NCBI RefSeq assembly: GCF_020251205.1
Contig: NZ_JAIWYX010000007.1
Span: 273,171 to 337,170 of the forward strand
DNA: 64,000 nucleotides
Origin: Arthrobacter sp. M4
GTDB lineage: Bacteria; Actinomycetota; Actinomycetes; Actinomycetales; Micrococcaceae
Reading direction: 5' to 3'
Shown: one piece after another, positions 43,679-51,621 of the stretch
Numbering within the stretch: position 1 is the first letter of the stretch
Layout of the letters: each line of letters opens with the position of its first letter
Position numbers and translations under genes: made by a program
Notes under the pieces: generated by a model
What the model was told of the DNA's origin: nothing
Seen by the model: the letters and a program-made list of their open reading frames with translations, nothing else
Databases searched by the model: none

Positions 43679-44295
43679 TCGCGCTTCGAAGCCTCCGCAC
43701 CCTGTTGGCGGTCATTGGGGTCGCGGTCTTGACCATGATTCAAGCAGTCGGAGCCTCCGCGGCACCTGATCTCATCGACGCCGCGCCTACAGCTGTGGCT
43801 ATTGATGCTCCCGCGCCCGGCGAGGCGCACAGCTGGAACATGTCGGTAAAAAACGTTGCCGGCCAACCTGTTCCCCTGGGACTCGAGATCACAGGCCACT
43901 CGAACGTGCTGTTCACGGGGCCAGCCCCCATGGAACTCACCGTTCAAACCCGTGACGGCGTTACGGTCGTCAACAAAGTCCGGGTTGGAGACGTGCTTGG
44001 GAGGTCCATGACACTGCCTGAACTGGGCGCCGGGGCTTCTTATGACCTGATAGGGACGGTCACGCTTCCACGGGAAGCGGATAACTCCTACCAGGGTGCC
44101 AGCGGCAACCTGAAGTTCCGCTTTGTAACAAGCGTAGATAGCCCCAAGGTCACTCCGGTCAGTCCCGTGAAGGGGCCGGATCTTGCCTCCACAGGCCTCG
44201 GCAATGTACTTCCGGTGGCCGCAGCAGCGGCAGGTCTGCTCGCCCTCGGCTTTGCCCTCATCCTCGTTCGTCGAAAGAAGTCCGCTCATGAGTAA
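43675..44295 (+). CDS. cell-wall-anchored surface protein with LASTG sortase signal
   Basis: A 206-residue exported protein. A conventional signal (LRTLLAVIGVAVLTMIQAVGASA) is followed by a beta-rich domain (WNMSVKNVAGQPVPLGLEITGHSNVLF) and a C-terminal sorting signal: L170-A-S-T-G174, the helix VLPVAAAAAGLLALGFALILV and RRKKSAHE. LAxTG is the motif preferred by class E sortases of actinobacteria, so this protein is probably attached to peptidoglycan and could anchor a fibre made from the TasA-like proteins. It lacks the FTDF element of its neighbours and so probably uses the general signal peptidase. It overlaps the RCC1 gene by eight bases. Confidence 0.83.
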   Translation: MIALRSLRTLLAVIGVAVLTMIQAVGASAAPDLIDAAPTAVAIDAPAPGEAHSWNMSVKNVAGQPVPLGLEITGHSNVLFTGPAPMELTVQTRDGVTVVNKVRVGDVLGRSMTLPELGAGASYDLIGTVTLPREADNSYQGASGNLKFRFVTSVDSPKVTPVSPVKGPDLASTGLGNVLPVAAAAAGLLALGFALILVRRKKSAHE

Positions 44296-45583
44296 GCCGT
44301 TCAGTGTTTCTCGCAGGCAATACCTCGGTGCAGCCGGTCTGCTGGGACTGGCCGGGTTCGTAGGCGCCGCTCAGCTCCCCGTTGCCACGAGCGCCGCCTA
44401 CAAAGACCGTACGCATGCCCGCTCCGTCTCGATTCCTGTGAACGCGGGACCGGTATTTATGGCAGGCCTCTCGGTCAACGCGCGCATGGTTGACACCGGA
44501 ATTGGTGTCGGGTCAGACGGAAACGCCTACGTGTGGGGCCTGACCAATATTGCGATCAACGGCGACACTCTAACGGACGGCGTTCAGCAACCACCCACCA
44601 AGGTAGCGGGCATTCCCGACGGCACTGTCCTCCAAGTCACAGGCCAGATTTACGACGCTAACGCGCTGGACAAGAACGGGACAGTCTGGGGCTGGGGCAC
44701 GTTCAATTCGCGGAACGGAACCGACGCAGCGGCGCCGAATGGCAACGCTAAGCAGATCCGCATCAATTCTGCATGGAATGGGTCAGGCCCAATCCTTGAC
44801 AGGATCACCGCTATTTCCTCCACAGAGTACGCCGGCGCCGGCATTCGCAGCGACGGGACAGTTTGGCACTGGGGGTCACCTACCGGATACGGGGGTAACT
44901 CAGCCCCTGGAGCAAGCCAACTGCTGGGCCTTCCCGATCCGTCGGTGCCAGGTAACCGACCCGTGTATCTCAAGGGTGCGTACACCAATTTCTTCCTGAT
45001 ACTTGAGAACGGGGACGTGTATTACTGGGGCGGAACCGGCGGCGGTGACAGTCTGCCCGGCGCCCTGGCGAATGTTGATTCAACGCCCGCCATGGTCACC
45101 CCCTTGAGTCCTTGGTTCAAACGCAACGTTGCCGCCGGATCTCCATATATCATTGCCGTTGACGGTGGCATCAATATGGGTGGCGCCATTCTTTCCAACG
45201 GCCAGATGATCAGTTGGGGGAGCAACTACACCCGCACAGGACGGGGAACAACTCTTACACCGACAGTTCCGGACGTCGTCCCCGGGCTTTCGAACATCAA
45301 GTCCATGCAGTTCGGCTTCACCGGTGTGGCCACGATGAACTCCTCCGGCGAACTCTGGGGTTACGGCGCCAGCGATGACTACGGCAGGTTTCCCCAGACA
45401 CCGACTCGGATCGATACAAATGTCGTTCAGTATGCCTCAGGCCAGGGCTTCTACTTATGGCAAAAATCCGACGGCACGTTCTGGGGGAGGGGCTACAACC
45501 CTCAAGGATCCATCGGTCTTCCCACAGGTCAAATCAACACCACACGTCAGGTGTCTTGGAACATGGGGGTCGTGGCGAAATGA
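44288..45583 (+). CDS. exported RCC1-repeat beta-propeller protein (Tat signal)
   Basis: A 431-residue protein with a twin-arginine signal (VSRRQYLGAAGLLGLAGFVGAAQLPVATSA). The rest is made of RCC1-like blades, recognised by VWGWGTFNS, VWHWGSPTGYGG, VYYWGGTGGG, MISWGSNYTRTGRG, LWGYGASDDYGR and FWGRGYNPQGS. Such propellers bind proteins or ligands; surface forms may mediate adhesion. Export in folded form by Tat contrasts with the Sec/SipW route of the neighbours. I use the ATG at 44288, inside the end of the previous gene; the longer frame starting at 44183 is antiparallel to known features and unsupported. The stop overlaps the next start (ATGA). Confidence 0.85.
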   Translation: MSKPFSVSRRQYLGAAGLLGLAGFVGAAQLPVATSAAYKDRTHARSVSIPVNAGPVFMAGLSVNARMVDTGIGVGSDGNAYVWGLTNIAINGDTLTDGVQQPPTKVAGIPDGTVLQVTGQIYDANALDKNGTVWGWGTFNSRNGTDAAAPNGNAKQIRINSAWNGSGPILDRITAISSTEYAGAGIRSDGTVWHWGSPTGYGGNSAPGASQLLGLPDPSVPGNRPVYLKGAYTNFFLILENGDVYYWGGTGGGDSLPGALANVDSTPAMVTPLSPWFKRNVAAGSPYIIAVDGGINMGGAILSNGQMISWGSNYTRTGRGTTLTPTVPDVVPGLSNIKSMQFGFTGVATMNSSGELWGYGASDDYGRFPQTPTRIDTNVVQYASGQGFYLWQKSDGTFWGRGYNPQGSIGLPTGQINTTRQVSWNMGVVAK

Positions 45584-46257
45584 GCAAGCTAACAATGAAA
45601 CCACGATCGACGCATGCGTTCATCCAGAAATCCGGGCGACTCCGGCTGGTCCTTACCGCGGGTGCTCTCGCTGCGGCAACAGTAGCTGTTACCAGCGCGG
45701 CCGCAACCGACTATGCACGGCTAAACATCGTGGGCGATTCGCTGATCGGGTTTCCGGATCGCTTCGATATCGGCGTGGTCAAGGCTGATGGGAAAGTGGA
45801 GCAGGCTGACACCGAAACCGGGTTCGATTGGGCAGTTGCCGGTGCCGCCGACCTAGTACCGGGACGATCCGTTGAGACCACCATCCCGGTCTTCAACAAC
45901 ACCCCCACGGTAAAAGCGGATACGACCTTCAAAATCGTTCTCAGGAACGGCGATGGCACCGTGGCCGCAGGAGTGCCGAACATCCTGTCCTTCCTGAGAT
46001 TCACCGCAGCGGATGAATCAGGCAAAGTCCTGGTCTCCAATGTGACTTGGGACCAGGCGAAGGGATCGCTTGGTGTCTTGGAGCCGCGATGGGGTGCTGT
46101 GCTAAGGCAGGGAGACACCTACACGGCTGCCGCAGCCGGCTCGGAAAAGAAGCTGAAGCTGACAATCACCTACGTGGACGGACCTGGAGTCGAGAACTTC
46201 AACGGCGGACAGACAGCCATCGCCGTGCACTTCGATGCGACCTCGGTCACTCAGTGA
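45580..46257 (+). CDS. SipW-dependent TasA-like surface protein 4
   Basis: A 225-residue paralogue. After a longer basic start comes SGRLRLVLTAGALAAATVAVTSAAA and TDYARLNIVGDSLIGFPDRFDIGVVKADGKVEQ. The mature domain contains VETTIPVFNNTPTVKADTTFKIVLRN and a C-terminal TAIAVHFDATSV that matches the end of protein 1 (VQAHFDATSV). The ATG at 45580 overlaps the RCC1 stop; its own stop overlaps the GTG of the signal peptidase gene (GTGA). Position directly before the peptidase suggests it is a main substrate. Confidence 0.8.
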   Translation: MSKLTMKPRSTHAFIQKSGRLRLVLTAGALAAATVAVTSAAATDYARLNIVGDSLIGFPDRFDIGVVKADGKVEQADTETGFDWAVAGAADLVPGRSVETTIPVFNNTPTVKADTTFKIVLRNGDGTVAAGVPNILSFLRFTAADESGKVLVSNVTWDQAKGSLGVLEPRWGAVLRQGDTYTAAAAGSEKKLKLTITYVDGPGVENFNGGQTAIAVHFDATSVTQ

Positions 46258-47057
46258 GTGTGCGTCATTCCGTCAGGGAGAGCGACAGCGTGACAAACGG
46301 CCCGGTTGAGGAGTGGGACGCGCGGGAAGACCGCGAAAGCGCCCGTGCTAAGGGGACCCACGGATCGGAGGAGGCAACGATCACCGTGGAAGGGGAACCG
46401 GGCAGCCTCCAGGAAGAGCTTCTAGGTGGCGCGGACGAGGCATCGGCCGCCTGGGAGGAGGATACGCCGGGCCGCTCCGACGAGGCATCGGACGGCCCGG
46501 CGGATTCGAAGCAGGAAGACCAAATGGACCCGTGGCTCCGGCTTTATGCGCTGGTCCGCTCGGGGGTCCTATCCCTCGGGGCTTTGCTTGGAGTCCTGTG
46601 CATCTTGGTCTTCGGCGTATCGTTGCTCTTCGGTGTTCGACCGCTCGTTGTGGTTTCCGGCTCCATGGAGCCAACGATCCCTGTGGGGTCAGTGGTCTTC
46701 TCGGCCCAAGTCGCGGCAGGGGATATCGATGAGGGAACGATTGTCACCGTGGAACGGCCACGTGGTCTTGGGTTGGTGACTCACCGAATGGTCAAGTCTG
46801 TGGAGCCGATGCCTGGCCTGTACGAGTACACGCTTAGGGGCGACGCCAATGCCCAAGAGGATCCTGAGCCATACCGGCTCAGGACGGCCGGTAAGTACCT
46901 AGGGCATGTTGTTGGACTCGGCTATCTGGCTGGTTTCCTCCAGTCGACCTCCGGGCTCTTCGTAGCTGGAGCAGTCGGTCTTGCCCTCATTGCCCTGTTC
47001 ATCCTGGATCCAGTTCGGATGAGGAATGGTTTACCGGCCAGAACCCGCAGGGACTAG
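46254..47057 (+). CDS. sipW: SipW/ER-type signal peptidase I
   Basis: A 267-residue membrane protease. A first hydrophobic segment lies at residues about 105-127 (LSLGALLGVLCILVFGVSLLF), then VVVSGS137MEPTIPVGSVV with the nucleophile Ser137, and LVTH177RMV with histidine where bacterial-type leader peptidases have lysine. The Ser/His arrangement defines the SipW/archaeal/ER group, which processes TasA-type precursors. A second helix near the C-terminus (SGLFVAGAVGLALIALFIL) precedes a basic tail. Unusual is an acidic N-terminal extension of some 90 residues (EEWDAREDRESAR...) before the first helix. The GTG at 46254 overlaps the previous stop. It should cleave the four FTD(F/Y)-type proteins encoded upstream. 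Confidence 0.9.
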   Translation: MSVRHSVRESDSVTNGPVEEWDAREDRESARAKGTHGSEEATITVEGEPGSLQEELLGGADEASAAWEEDTPGRSDEASDGPADSKQEDQMDPWLRLYALVRSGVLSLGALLGVLCILVFGVSLLFGVRPLVVVSGSMEPTIPVGSVVFSAQVAAGDIDEGTIVTVERPRGLGLVTHRMVKSVEPMPGLYEYTLRGDANAQEDPEPYRLRTAGKYLGHVVGLGYLAGFLQSTSGLFVAGAVGLALIALFILDPVRMRNGLPARTRRD

Positions 47058-47568
47058 CGCTGAGTTAGATGGGGGTCAGCGCTGGCCACCAGACGTTACG
47101 CATCCGGTTCATGACTGGCTGATTCAATCGAGGCAGTCGGGGCGACGGGGACGCCATCGATCTGGTTCGGGTTCAGGTACGCCGGCCGTAGCCGTGGTCC
47201 TTCTCGCGGACCAATACTCGGCTAGGGCCGGCGATACCGTCTCTTTTGTCGCTTGGATCATAAATGATTCCCAAGAGGCTTTCTCCCACATTGCGGTGAC
47301 TTATCTCTCATTAACCAATTCAAATCTCGAAGAGTTGGCCTTCGTCGCCCCGCCGACATTGAATGAATTGGATATTGCCTCCCTTGCTCCCGGAGAAAGC
47401 GCCCGGATCAGATTTTTGTACGTTATCCAACCTGCCGATGTCGTAGCCGGTGGAAGGATTTCGTGCACGATGCACGTACGGGCGTCCTCCAGTTCCGGGA
47501 CAGTAAGGGATGAAGCTTCTGTTGACGTTCAGGTGAGAGGATCGCATCGGGGCAGCTGGTTCCGATAA
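47026..47568 (+). CDS. Ig-like/DUF11-like protein, last gene of the operon
   Basis: A 180-residue protein overlapping the peptidase gene by 32 bases, with GGATGAGG ahead of the ATG. The first 55 residues are polar and arginine-rich with no signal peptide. The rest is one beta-sandwich domain of the DUF11/CARDB kind (VAVVLLADQYSARAGDTVSFVAWIINDSQEAFSHIAVTYLS ... LAPGESARIRFLYVIQPADVVAGGRISCTMHVRASSSS). The lack of an obvious export signal is odd beside its neighbours; the true start could differ, although no better one is seen. The function is unknown, possibly structural with the surface proteins. Confidence 0.6.
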   Translation: MVYRPEPAGTSAELDGGQRWPPDVTHPVHDWLIQSRQSGRRGRHRSGSGSGTPAVAVVLLADQYSARAGDTVSFVAWIINDSQEAFSHIAVTYLSLTNSNLEELAFVAPPTLNELDIASLAPGESARIRFLYVIQPADVVAGGRISCTMHVRASSSSGTVRDEASVDVQVRGSHRGSWFR

Positions 47569-47628
47569 CGCGCCACGCTCTAATATTCCTGCACGTCAAT
47601 TGCTGAATTAAATCCGAGATCTCGTACC

Positions 47629-47710
47629 ACCTATTGTCGATCGAAATATCGTAAGTTTTCCACCTAATTTGGTCCTTTTTGCCACCTAATTTTCGTCAAA
47701 CGCCACTCAT
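47629..47710 (+). promoter_or_regulatory. phased box array D (4 boxes), ahead of regulator 2
   Basis: Boxes start at 47629 (ACCACCTATTG), 47662 (CCACCTAATTTGG), 47684 (CCACCTAATTTTCG) and 47705 (CCACTCATTGC), spaced 33, 22 and 21 bases. They lie 273 bases before the GTG of the second regulator. The sequence after them contains ACCTGTCC at 47749, which also occurs at the corresponding place after array C (41659). Otherwise the 415-base gap holds no gene. Confidence 0.72.
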
Positions 47711-47982
47711 TGCACCCAATGTGGTCATAATCTTTTTTGTGAGGACGTACCTGTCCTTCGCGGCGTGTTCCGGACGTTTGACCCTAACCTGGAGCGCGGA
47801 TGACTGCTGATTGAGACCCGGCAGAGTCTGCAGCCGGCCAGCGCGAACGTGGCCGGCTGCACCCATCTTGTAAGGGGTCGGGAAAATCACCGGAGATTCG
47901 TGTCTAAGCCACTGCGATGTGATCCCTCGCCACTCTGGCGCGGTTCAATGGTGAAGGGCTTAGAGAAGTAAGGAGTCTTGCG

Positions 47983-50553
47983 GTGTTCGAGGAAGAGACC
48001 CGCCGGGCACTCGATTACGTTGCGCGGGGAATCAGCGTACGGATAGTCGGTGCCACTGGAAGCGGCCGCTCGACGGTGGCCAAAGGCATCATCGCACAAC
48101 TCGAAAAGGGCGGGGCCGAAGTTTATAGCCTGTTTGGGGCACGCCTTCTTCGTCAAAGTCCCTTGGCAGGAATATCAACGTTGGCGCTGGAAATGCGTGC
48201 GCGTCACACCGGCCCACTGGGGCTGGCCGACGCTCTCGCCGAGCAGCTGGCCCAGCGCGGCTCGCGAATAATTGTGGTGGACGACATCGATTTGCTCGAC
48301 AACGAGTCACTCGCTGTCATTGATATCGCCCAGAAGCGGTCGCAGCGGCCGCTTGTCATGACCATGGACGATTCGCCGATTTATCCACGGAATCCGGGTT
48401 TCAGCCCTGAACGTTGGCCGGAGGCGCACATTCGGCTTGGACCGCTCCGGTATGACCAGGTCAACAAGCTTGTGACACAAACCCTGGCCGCGCCCGCAGA
48501 CGTGGACACCACCGCGCATATTCTGATGAAGTCCGCGGGCAACCCCCGGTTGGTTGTGAGGATGGCCCAGAGTGGCGTGCTAAACAAACTGCTGGCTCTC
48601 AGCGACGGGCAATGGCGGATGGCCGGCCATACCCTATGGACTCCTGACCTCCAGGGCACTGTGGAGGCTCTTTTTCATGGTCTGGGCCCGAACGAACTAA
48701 ACGCGTTGCATACGCTCTCAGTCTTGGGTACGCGGACCATGAAATGTTTGCAGACGGTTGTTGACGCGTCCATGCTGGACCGACTCGAAGCACGAGGCCT
48801 GGTGGCAGTCTCCGAAGACGTCAACGGCGAGATCTGCGTGGCTGCAAACCCGCCCCTGCTTGTGGATTACTTCCGCGATAGACACATGCTGTCAGCACGC
48901 AGGGTCCTCGCCAGCCGCATCGAAAATGCAGTCGAGATGCTTTCGCGGCCGCCAGAGGAAGGCCGACACCTCACGCCTTCAGTTGCAGCGGTGGTGGGGC
49001 AGCTGAGGGAGGAAGCAGGAGCCGGAGAAACCCTGACCGGGATCCACTTCCAAGAGCAGCTCCGTGAACGTGAAGAAGCACATTACGCCCTGTGGGAATC
49101 CGAACCGAACATGGCCAATGCTTCAGCCTTCCTCAAGTTCTACTGGGGCGGTCCAATCGATGCTGGACGAATTGAGAAGGTCTTCCGACGCACCTCAACA
49201 GCAGGTGCCCGCCCTGAACATCACCTCGTCTTTGCAATGACTCGGGCCCTGTGGTCCATCGTCAAGGGCGAAGAGACATCAGTGGGCGCTGCAATTCTTG
49301 CCGACTATGCTTCGATCCATCCCGAGTGGGCGCCTGAAGCCGAGGCCTTCGCGCTGTTCCTCAGTGCTTCGTACGACCAGATGCCGGACAATCCTGATGC
49401 CATGTTCGATGAACTGGGCAAGGGCCATTCAAACACCGGAGTCCTGTCCGTCGTCCGAGGCATGCTCGAGGTTTATCGCTTCGACGGGCAGTCAGCCCTC
49501 AAAGCGCTCGACGAAGCAGACGGATTCGAGTTGGCCGCGAACATTGAGCCTTTCGTGCGTGGGTTGGCCCTGCTGGTGGCGGGTCGTTTGGATGAGGCTT
49601 TGGTCTTTTCGCTGAACCAGCGCAACATTTCGCGACGAGCACTGGATCAGTTTGGGTTCATCGCAAACAGCTACGTGGCGGCCATGGCGCTCACCCAGCG
49701 GGGCTTCGGTCTGGAAGCGGACTACATGATGAGCAGTGTCTTCGCCCTTGGGCGCCCGGGCTTCCTGGCCAACTCGCTCCACGACGCCATGTTGCGGCTA
49801 GCCGGACTCCGTGCCCTCACAGGATCGGGGAAGAAAATCTCGTCCTTGGGTACCCAGGCCCGCGGTGATGTGGCGGATATTGGGCCACTTCCTGGCACTG
49901 GTAAGGGAGTCTTCAATCTCTTTGCCCAACGATATGGGGACCCCAAAGCGTTTGACGACAAGGCAACAGAACTCATTGAGGGCCAGTTAAGCCGTGGCTA
50001 CGTGATGGAAGCAGCCTACACAGCGGTATTTACCTTGTGCCTTCTACCGAGCGGCGAGGTGCTGGAACGGGCGGAGAGACTGTTCAAAGGCAAGCGCGTA
50101 GCTTCACACAATCAATTCTTGGCGATCGCGGCAGCAGTGGTGGAGAACGACTATCAGCTGGTAGGAATCCTGCTGGACCAATATGAGCCTGATGCCGATC
50201 TGCACGCCGTCAGCTTGTTGCTTACGAGTGCCTCGAAGCGCCGGCTCTTGGAGCGCGATAAGAGCTCCGCATCAAGCTTCCAACAGTTGGCGCGTGCATT
50301 CGATTCGCGTTTCCCAACGCCCGGGCCGCATGTGACTTTGAACATCGGAACGGAACAAGCCCAGCCGCTGTCATCGCGCGAGGCTGAGGTTGCGATTTTG
50401 GCCGGAAGCCACACGAATACTGAGATCTCTGCCCGGCTGCGCATCAGCCTTCGCACCGTGGAAAACCACATCTCAAGGGCGCTCAAGAAAACTGGCACCA
50501 ACTCGCGGCGTTCCCTTTACGAACATGTCCGGGGATCCCGGAATTCTCAATGA
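47983..50553 (+). CDS. large ATPase-LuxR regulator 2 (P-loop Lys to Arg)
   Basis: An 856-residue paralogue of the gene at 38964, alike from end to end: start MFEEETRRALDYVARGISVRIVG, P-loop GATGSGR29ST again with arginine, Walker B IIVVDDIDLLDNESLAV, the block ADIGPLPGTGKGVFNL and the C-terminal LuxR domain LSSREAEVAILAGSHTNTEISARLRISLRTVENHISRALKKTGT. The middle resembles helical TPR-like repeats of LAL regulators. The GTG at 47983 has AAGGAG upstream. Box array D precedes and array E follows it. The pair flanking one operon could act as homo- or heterodimers, or as antagonists. Confidence 0.88.
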   Translation: MFEEETRRALDYVARGISVRIVGATGSGRSTVAKGIIAQLEKGGAEVYSLFGARLLRQSPLAGISTLALEMRARHTGPLGLADALAEQLAQRGSRIIVVDDIDLLDNESLAVIDIAQKRSQRPLVMTMDDSPIYPRNPGFSPERWPEAHIRLGPLRYDQVNKLVTQTLAAPADVDTTAHILMKSAGNPRLVVRMAQSGVLNKLLALSDGQWRMAGHTLWTPDLQGTVEALFHGLGPNELNALHTLSVLGTRTMKCLQTVVDASMLDRLEARGLVAVSEDVNGEICVAANPPLLVDYFRDRHMLSARRVLASRIENAVEMLSRPPEEGRHLTPSVAAVVGQLREEAGAGETLTGIHFQEQLREREEAHYALWESEPNMANASAFLKFYWGGPIDAGRIEKVFRRTSTAGARPEHHLVFAMTRALWSIVKGEETSVGAAILADYASIHPEWAPEAEAFALFLSASYDQMPDNPDAMFDELGKGHSNTGVLSVVRGMLEVYRFDGQSALKALDEADGFELAANIEPFVRGLALLVAGRLDEALVFSLNQRNISRRALDQFGFIANSYVAAMALTQRGFGLEADYMMSSVFALGRPGFLANSLHDAMLRLAGLRALTGSGKKISSLGTQARGDVADIGPLPGTGKGVFNLFAQRYGDPKAFDDKATELIEGQLSRGYVMEAAYTAVFTLCLLPSGEVLERAERLFKGKRVASHNQFLAIAAAVVENDYQLVGILLDQYEPDADLHAVSLLLTSASKRRLLERDKSSASSFQQLARAFDSRFPTPGPHVTLNIGTEQAQPLSSREAEVAILAGSHTNTEISARLRISLRTVENHISRALKKTGTNSRRSLYEHVRGSRNSQ

Positions 50554-50604
50554 TGGAGGCTGGACTGGGCTAGTCACCGCATCAGCCAGACAAAAGTTCA
50601 AACC

Positions 50605-50677
50605 ACTCAGTCGCCGCAAAAATTACCACTCAATTTCAGCGGAATCGCCACCTCATTCCTCGGTTCCGCACACCTAG
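50605..50677 (+). promoter_or_regulatory. phased box array E (4 boxes)
   Basis: Boxes start at 50605 (CCACTCAGTC), 50628 (CCACTCAATTTC), 50650 (CCACCTCATTCC) and 50672 (ACACCTAGTGCC), spaced 23, 22 and 22 bases. They end 46 bases before the ATG at 50724 and point toward the small protein and Hpt-like gene. Confidence 0.72.
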
Positions 50678-50723
50678 TGCCGATTTACGGGCCGTAGTCT
50701 CTCTTCGTTGGGGGTGAGATCAC

Positions 50724-50963
50724 ATGGCGAAAATCATTGGCAGCTGGGTCTTCTGGGGGCACAAAACGCCTATGCCTCGAAAGTGGGTGTCCCGCTGGGA
50801 ACGGAATAACTGGGTCACCCTCGATTGCAGAGACGCCGTCCACGAAGCCTGTGACATCTGCCCCTGTTATTGCCATTCAGAGGCTGGTGCCGTTGTCGGC
50901 ATGTCCGTGCCAGAAGCCGCATCTGCGGACTATGGCCAGGGGCAGTCGACCACGGTGCCCTGA
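50724..50963 (+). CDS. small cysteine-rich protein
   Basis: A 79-residue protein, MAKIIGSWVFWGHKTPMPRKWVSRWERNNWVTLDCRDAVHEACDICPCYCHSEAG..., rich in tryptophan near the start and with five cysteines in C-x7-C-x2-C-x-C-x-C spacing that could bind a metal or form disulfides. There is no signal peptide. The ATG has GGGGGTGAG ten bases upstream, and box array E ends shortly before. The Hpt-like gene starts six bases after its stop, which supports a two-gene unit. No family is recognised; an overlapping frame at 50737 is less likely. Confidence 0.5.
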   Translation: MAKIIGSWVFWGHKTPMPRKWVSRWERNNWVTLDCRDAVHEACDICPCYCHSEAGAVVGMSVPEAASADYGQGQSTTVP

Positions 50964-50969
50964 TCGAAA

Positions 50970-51557
50970 GTGAATGAGATGGGGGACATTGAACGTGCCG
51001 AAATTCCCTTGGTGTCCCGCTACGTGCTGGATGCCTTGGAACTCGAAGTGCAGGACCCCACGGCGTACGTGGATTACGTCCACCGGAACCTGGACCTGTG
51101 GCCGGCCCGCTACCACCGCTTGGTGGACGCGATTCGGCGTGAGGACGAAGTGGCATCGATGGACGCTATGCTCAGCCTGCGCTCTGCTAGTGAGATGGTG
51201 GGAGCAACGGGGCTGGCGGAGATCGCACTCCACATGGAACGGGTCCTGCGGGCGGGGAACTTCGTTGAAGCGGAGGCCTTGTTGCCACGCCTGGAAGCCT
51301 GCGGAATCGCTACCGTGGATCAGCTGACTCACCAATTCCCGGCGTACGCCCTGCCAGACTTCTGCGACATCGACTGGCGCACGCTCACCGGCCAAAAAGT
51401 GGAAATTGAGATCGCCAACGGAATCACAGATGCCGGAGTAGTCGACACCGTCACCATGGACGGCCAAATCTTGTGGCTCCGCCAAGACGGAGCCATCCCG
51501 CGCCGCCTGGTAGAGAAAGGACCCGGCGTGGGCATTCGAGTTCTGTCAAGGGAATGA
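50970..51557 (+). CDS. Hpt-like domain protein lacking the phosphoacceptor histidine
   Basis: A 195-residue protein. Residues about 35-105 match a histidine phosphotransfer (Hpt) four-helix domain: the stretch A66-M-L68-S-L-R-S-A-S-E-M-V-G-A followed by GLAEIALHMERVLRAG parallels the canonical A-x-H-x-L-K-G-S-A-x-x-x-G-A, with leucine in place of the histidine. A degenerate Hpt cannot relay phosphate but may bind a response regulator or kinase. The C-terminal 60 residues form a small beta-domain (LTGQKVEIEIANGITDAGVVDTVTMDGQILWLRQ) of unknown type. No kinase is nearby. The gene follows the cysteine-rich protein and the phased boxes, so it may be part of the LuxR-controlled set. Confidence 0.6.
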   Translation: MNEMGDIERAEIPLVSRYVLDALELEVQDPTAYVDYVHRNLDLWPARYHRLVDAIRREDEVASMDAMLSLRSASEMVGATGLAEIALHMERVLRAGNFVEAEALLPRLEACGIATVDQLTHQFPAYALPDFCDIDWRTLTGQKVEIEIANGITDAGVVDTVTMDGQILWLRQDGAIPRRLVEKGPGVGIRVLSRE

Positions 51558-51621
51558 GCGGACGACGGCGGCGGGCCGGCTGGAGGCGTCCGCATCACCT
51601 CCGACGCCACTGCCGTCGTTG

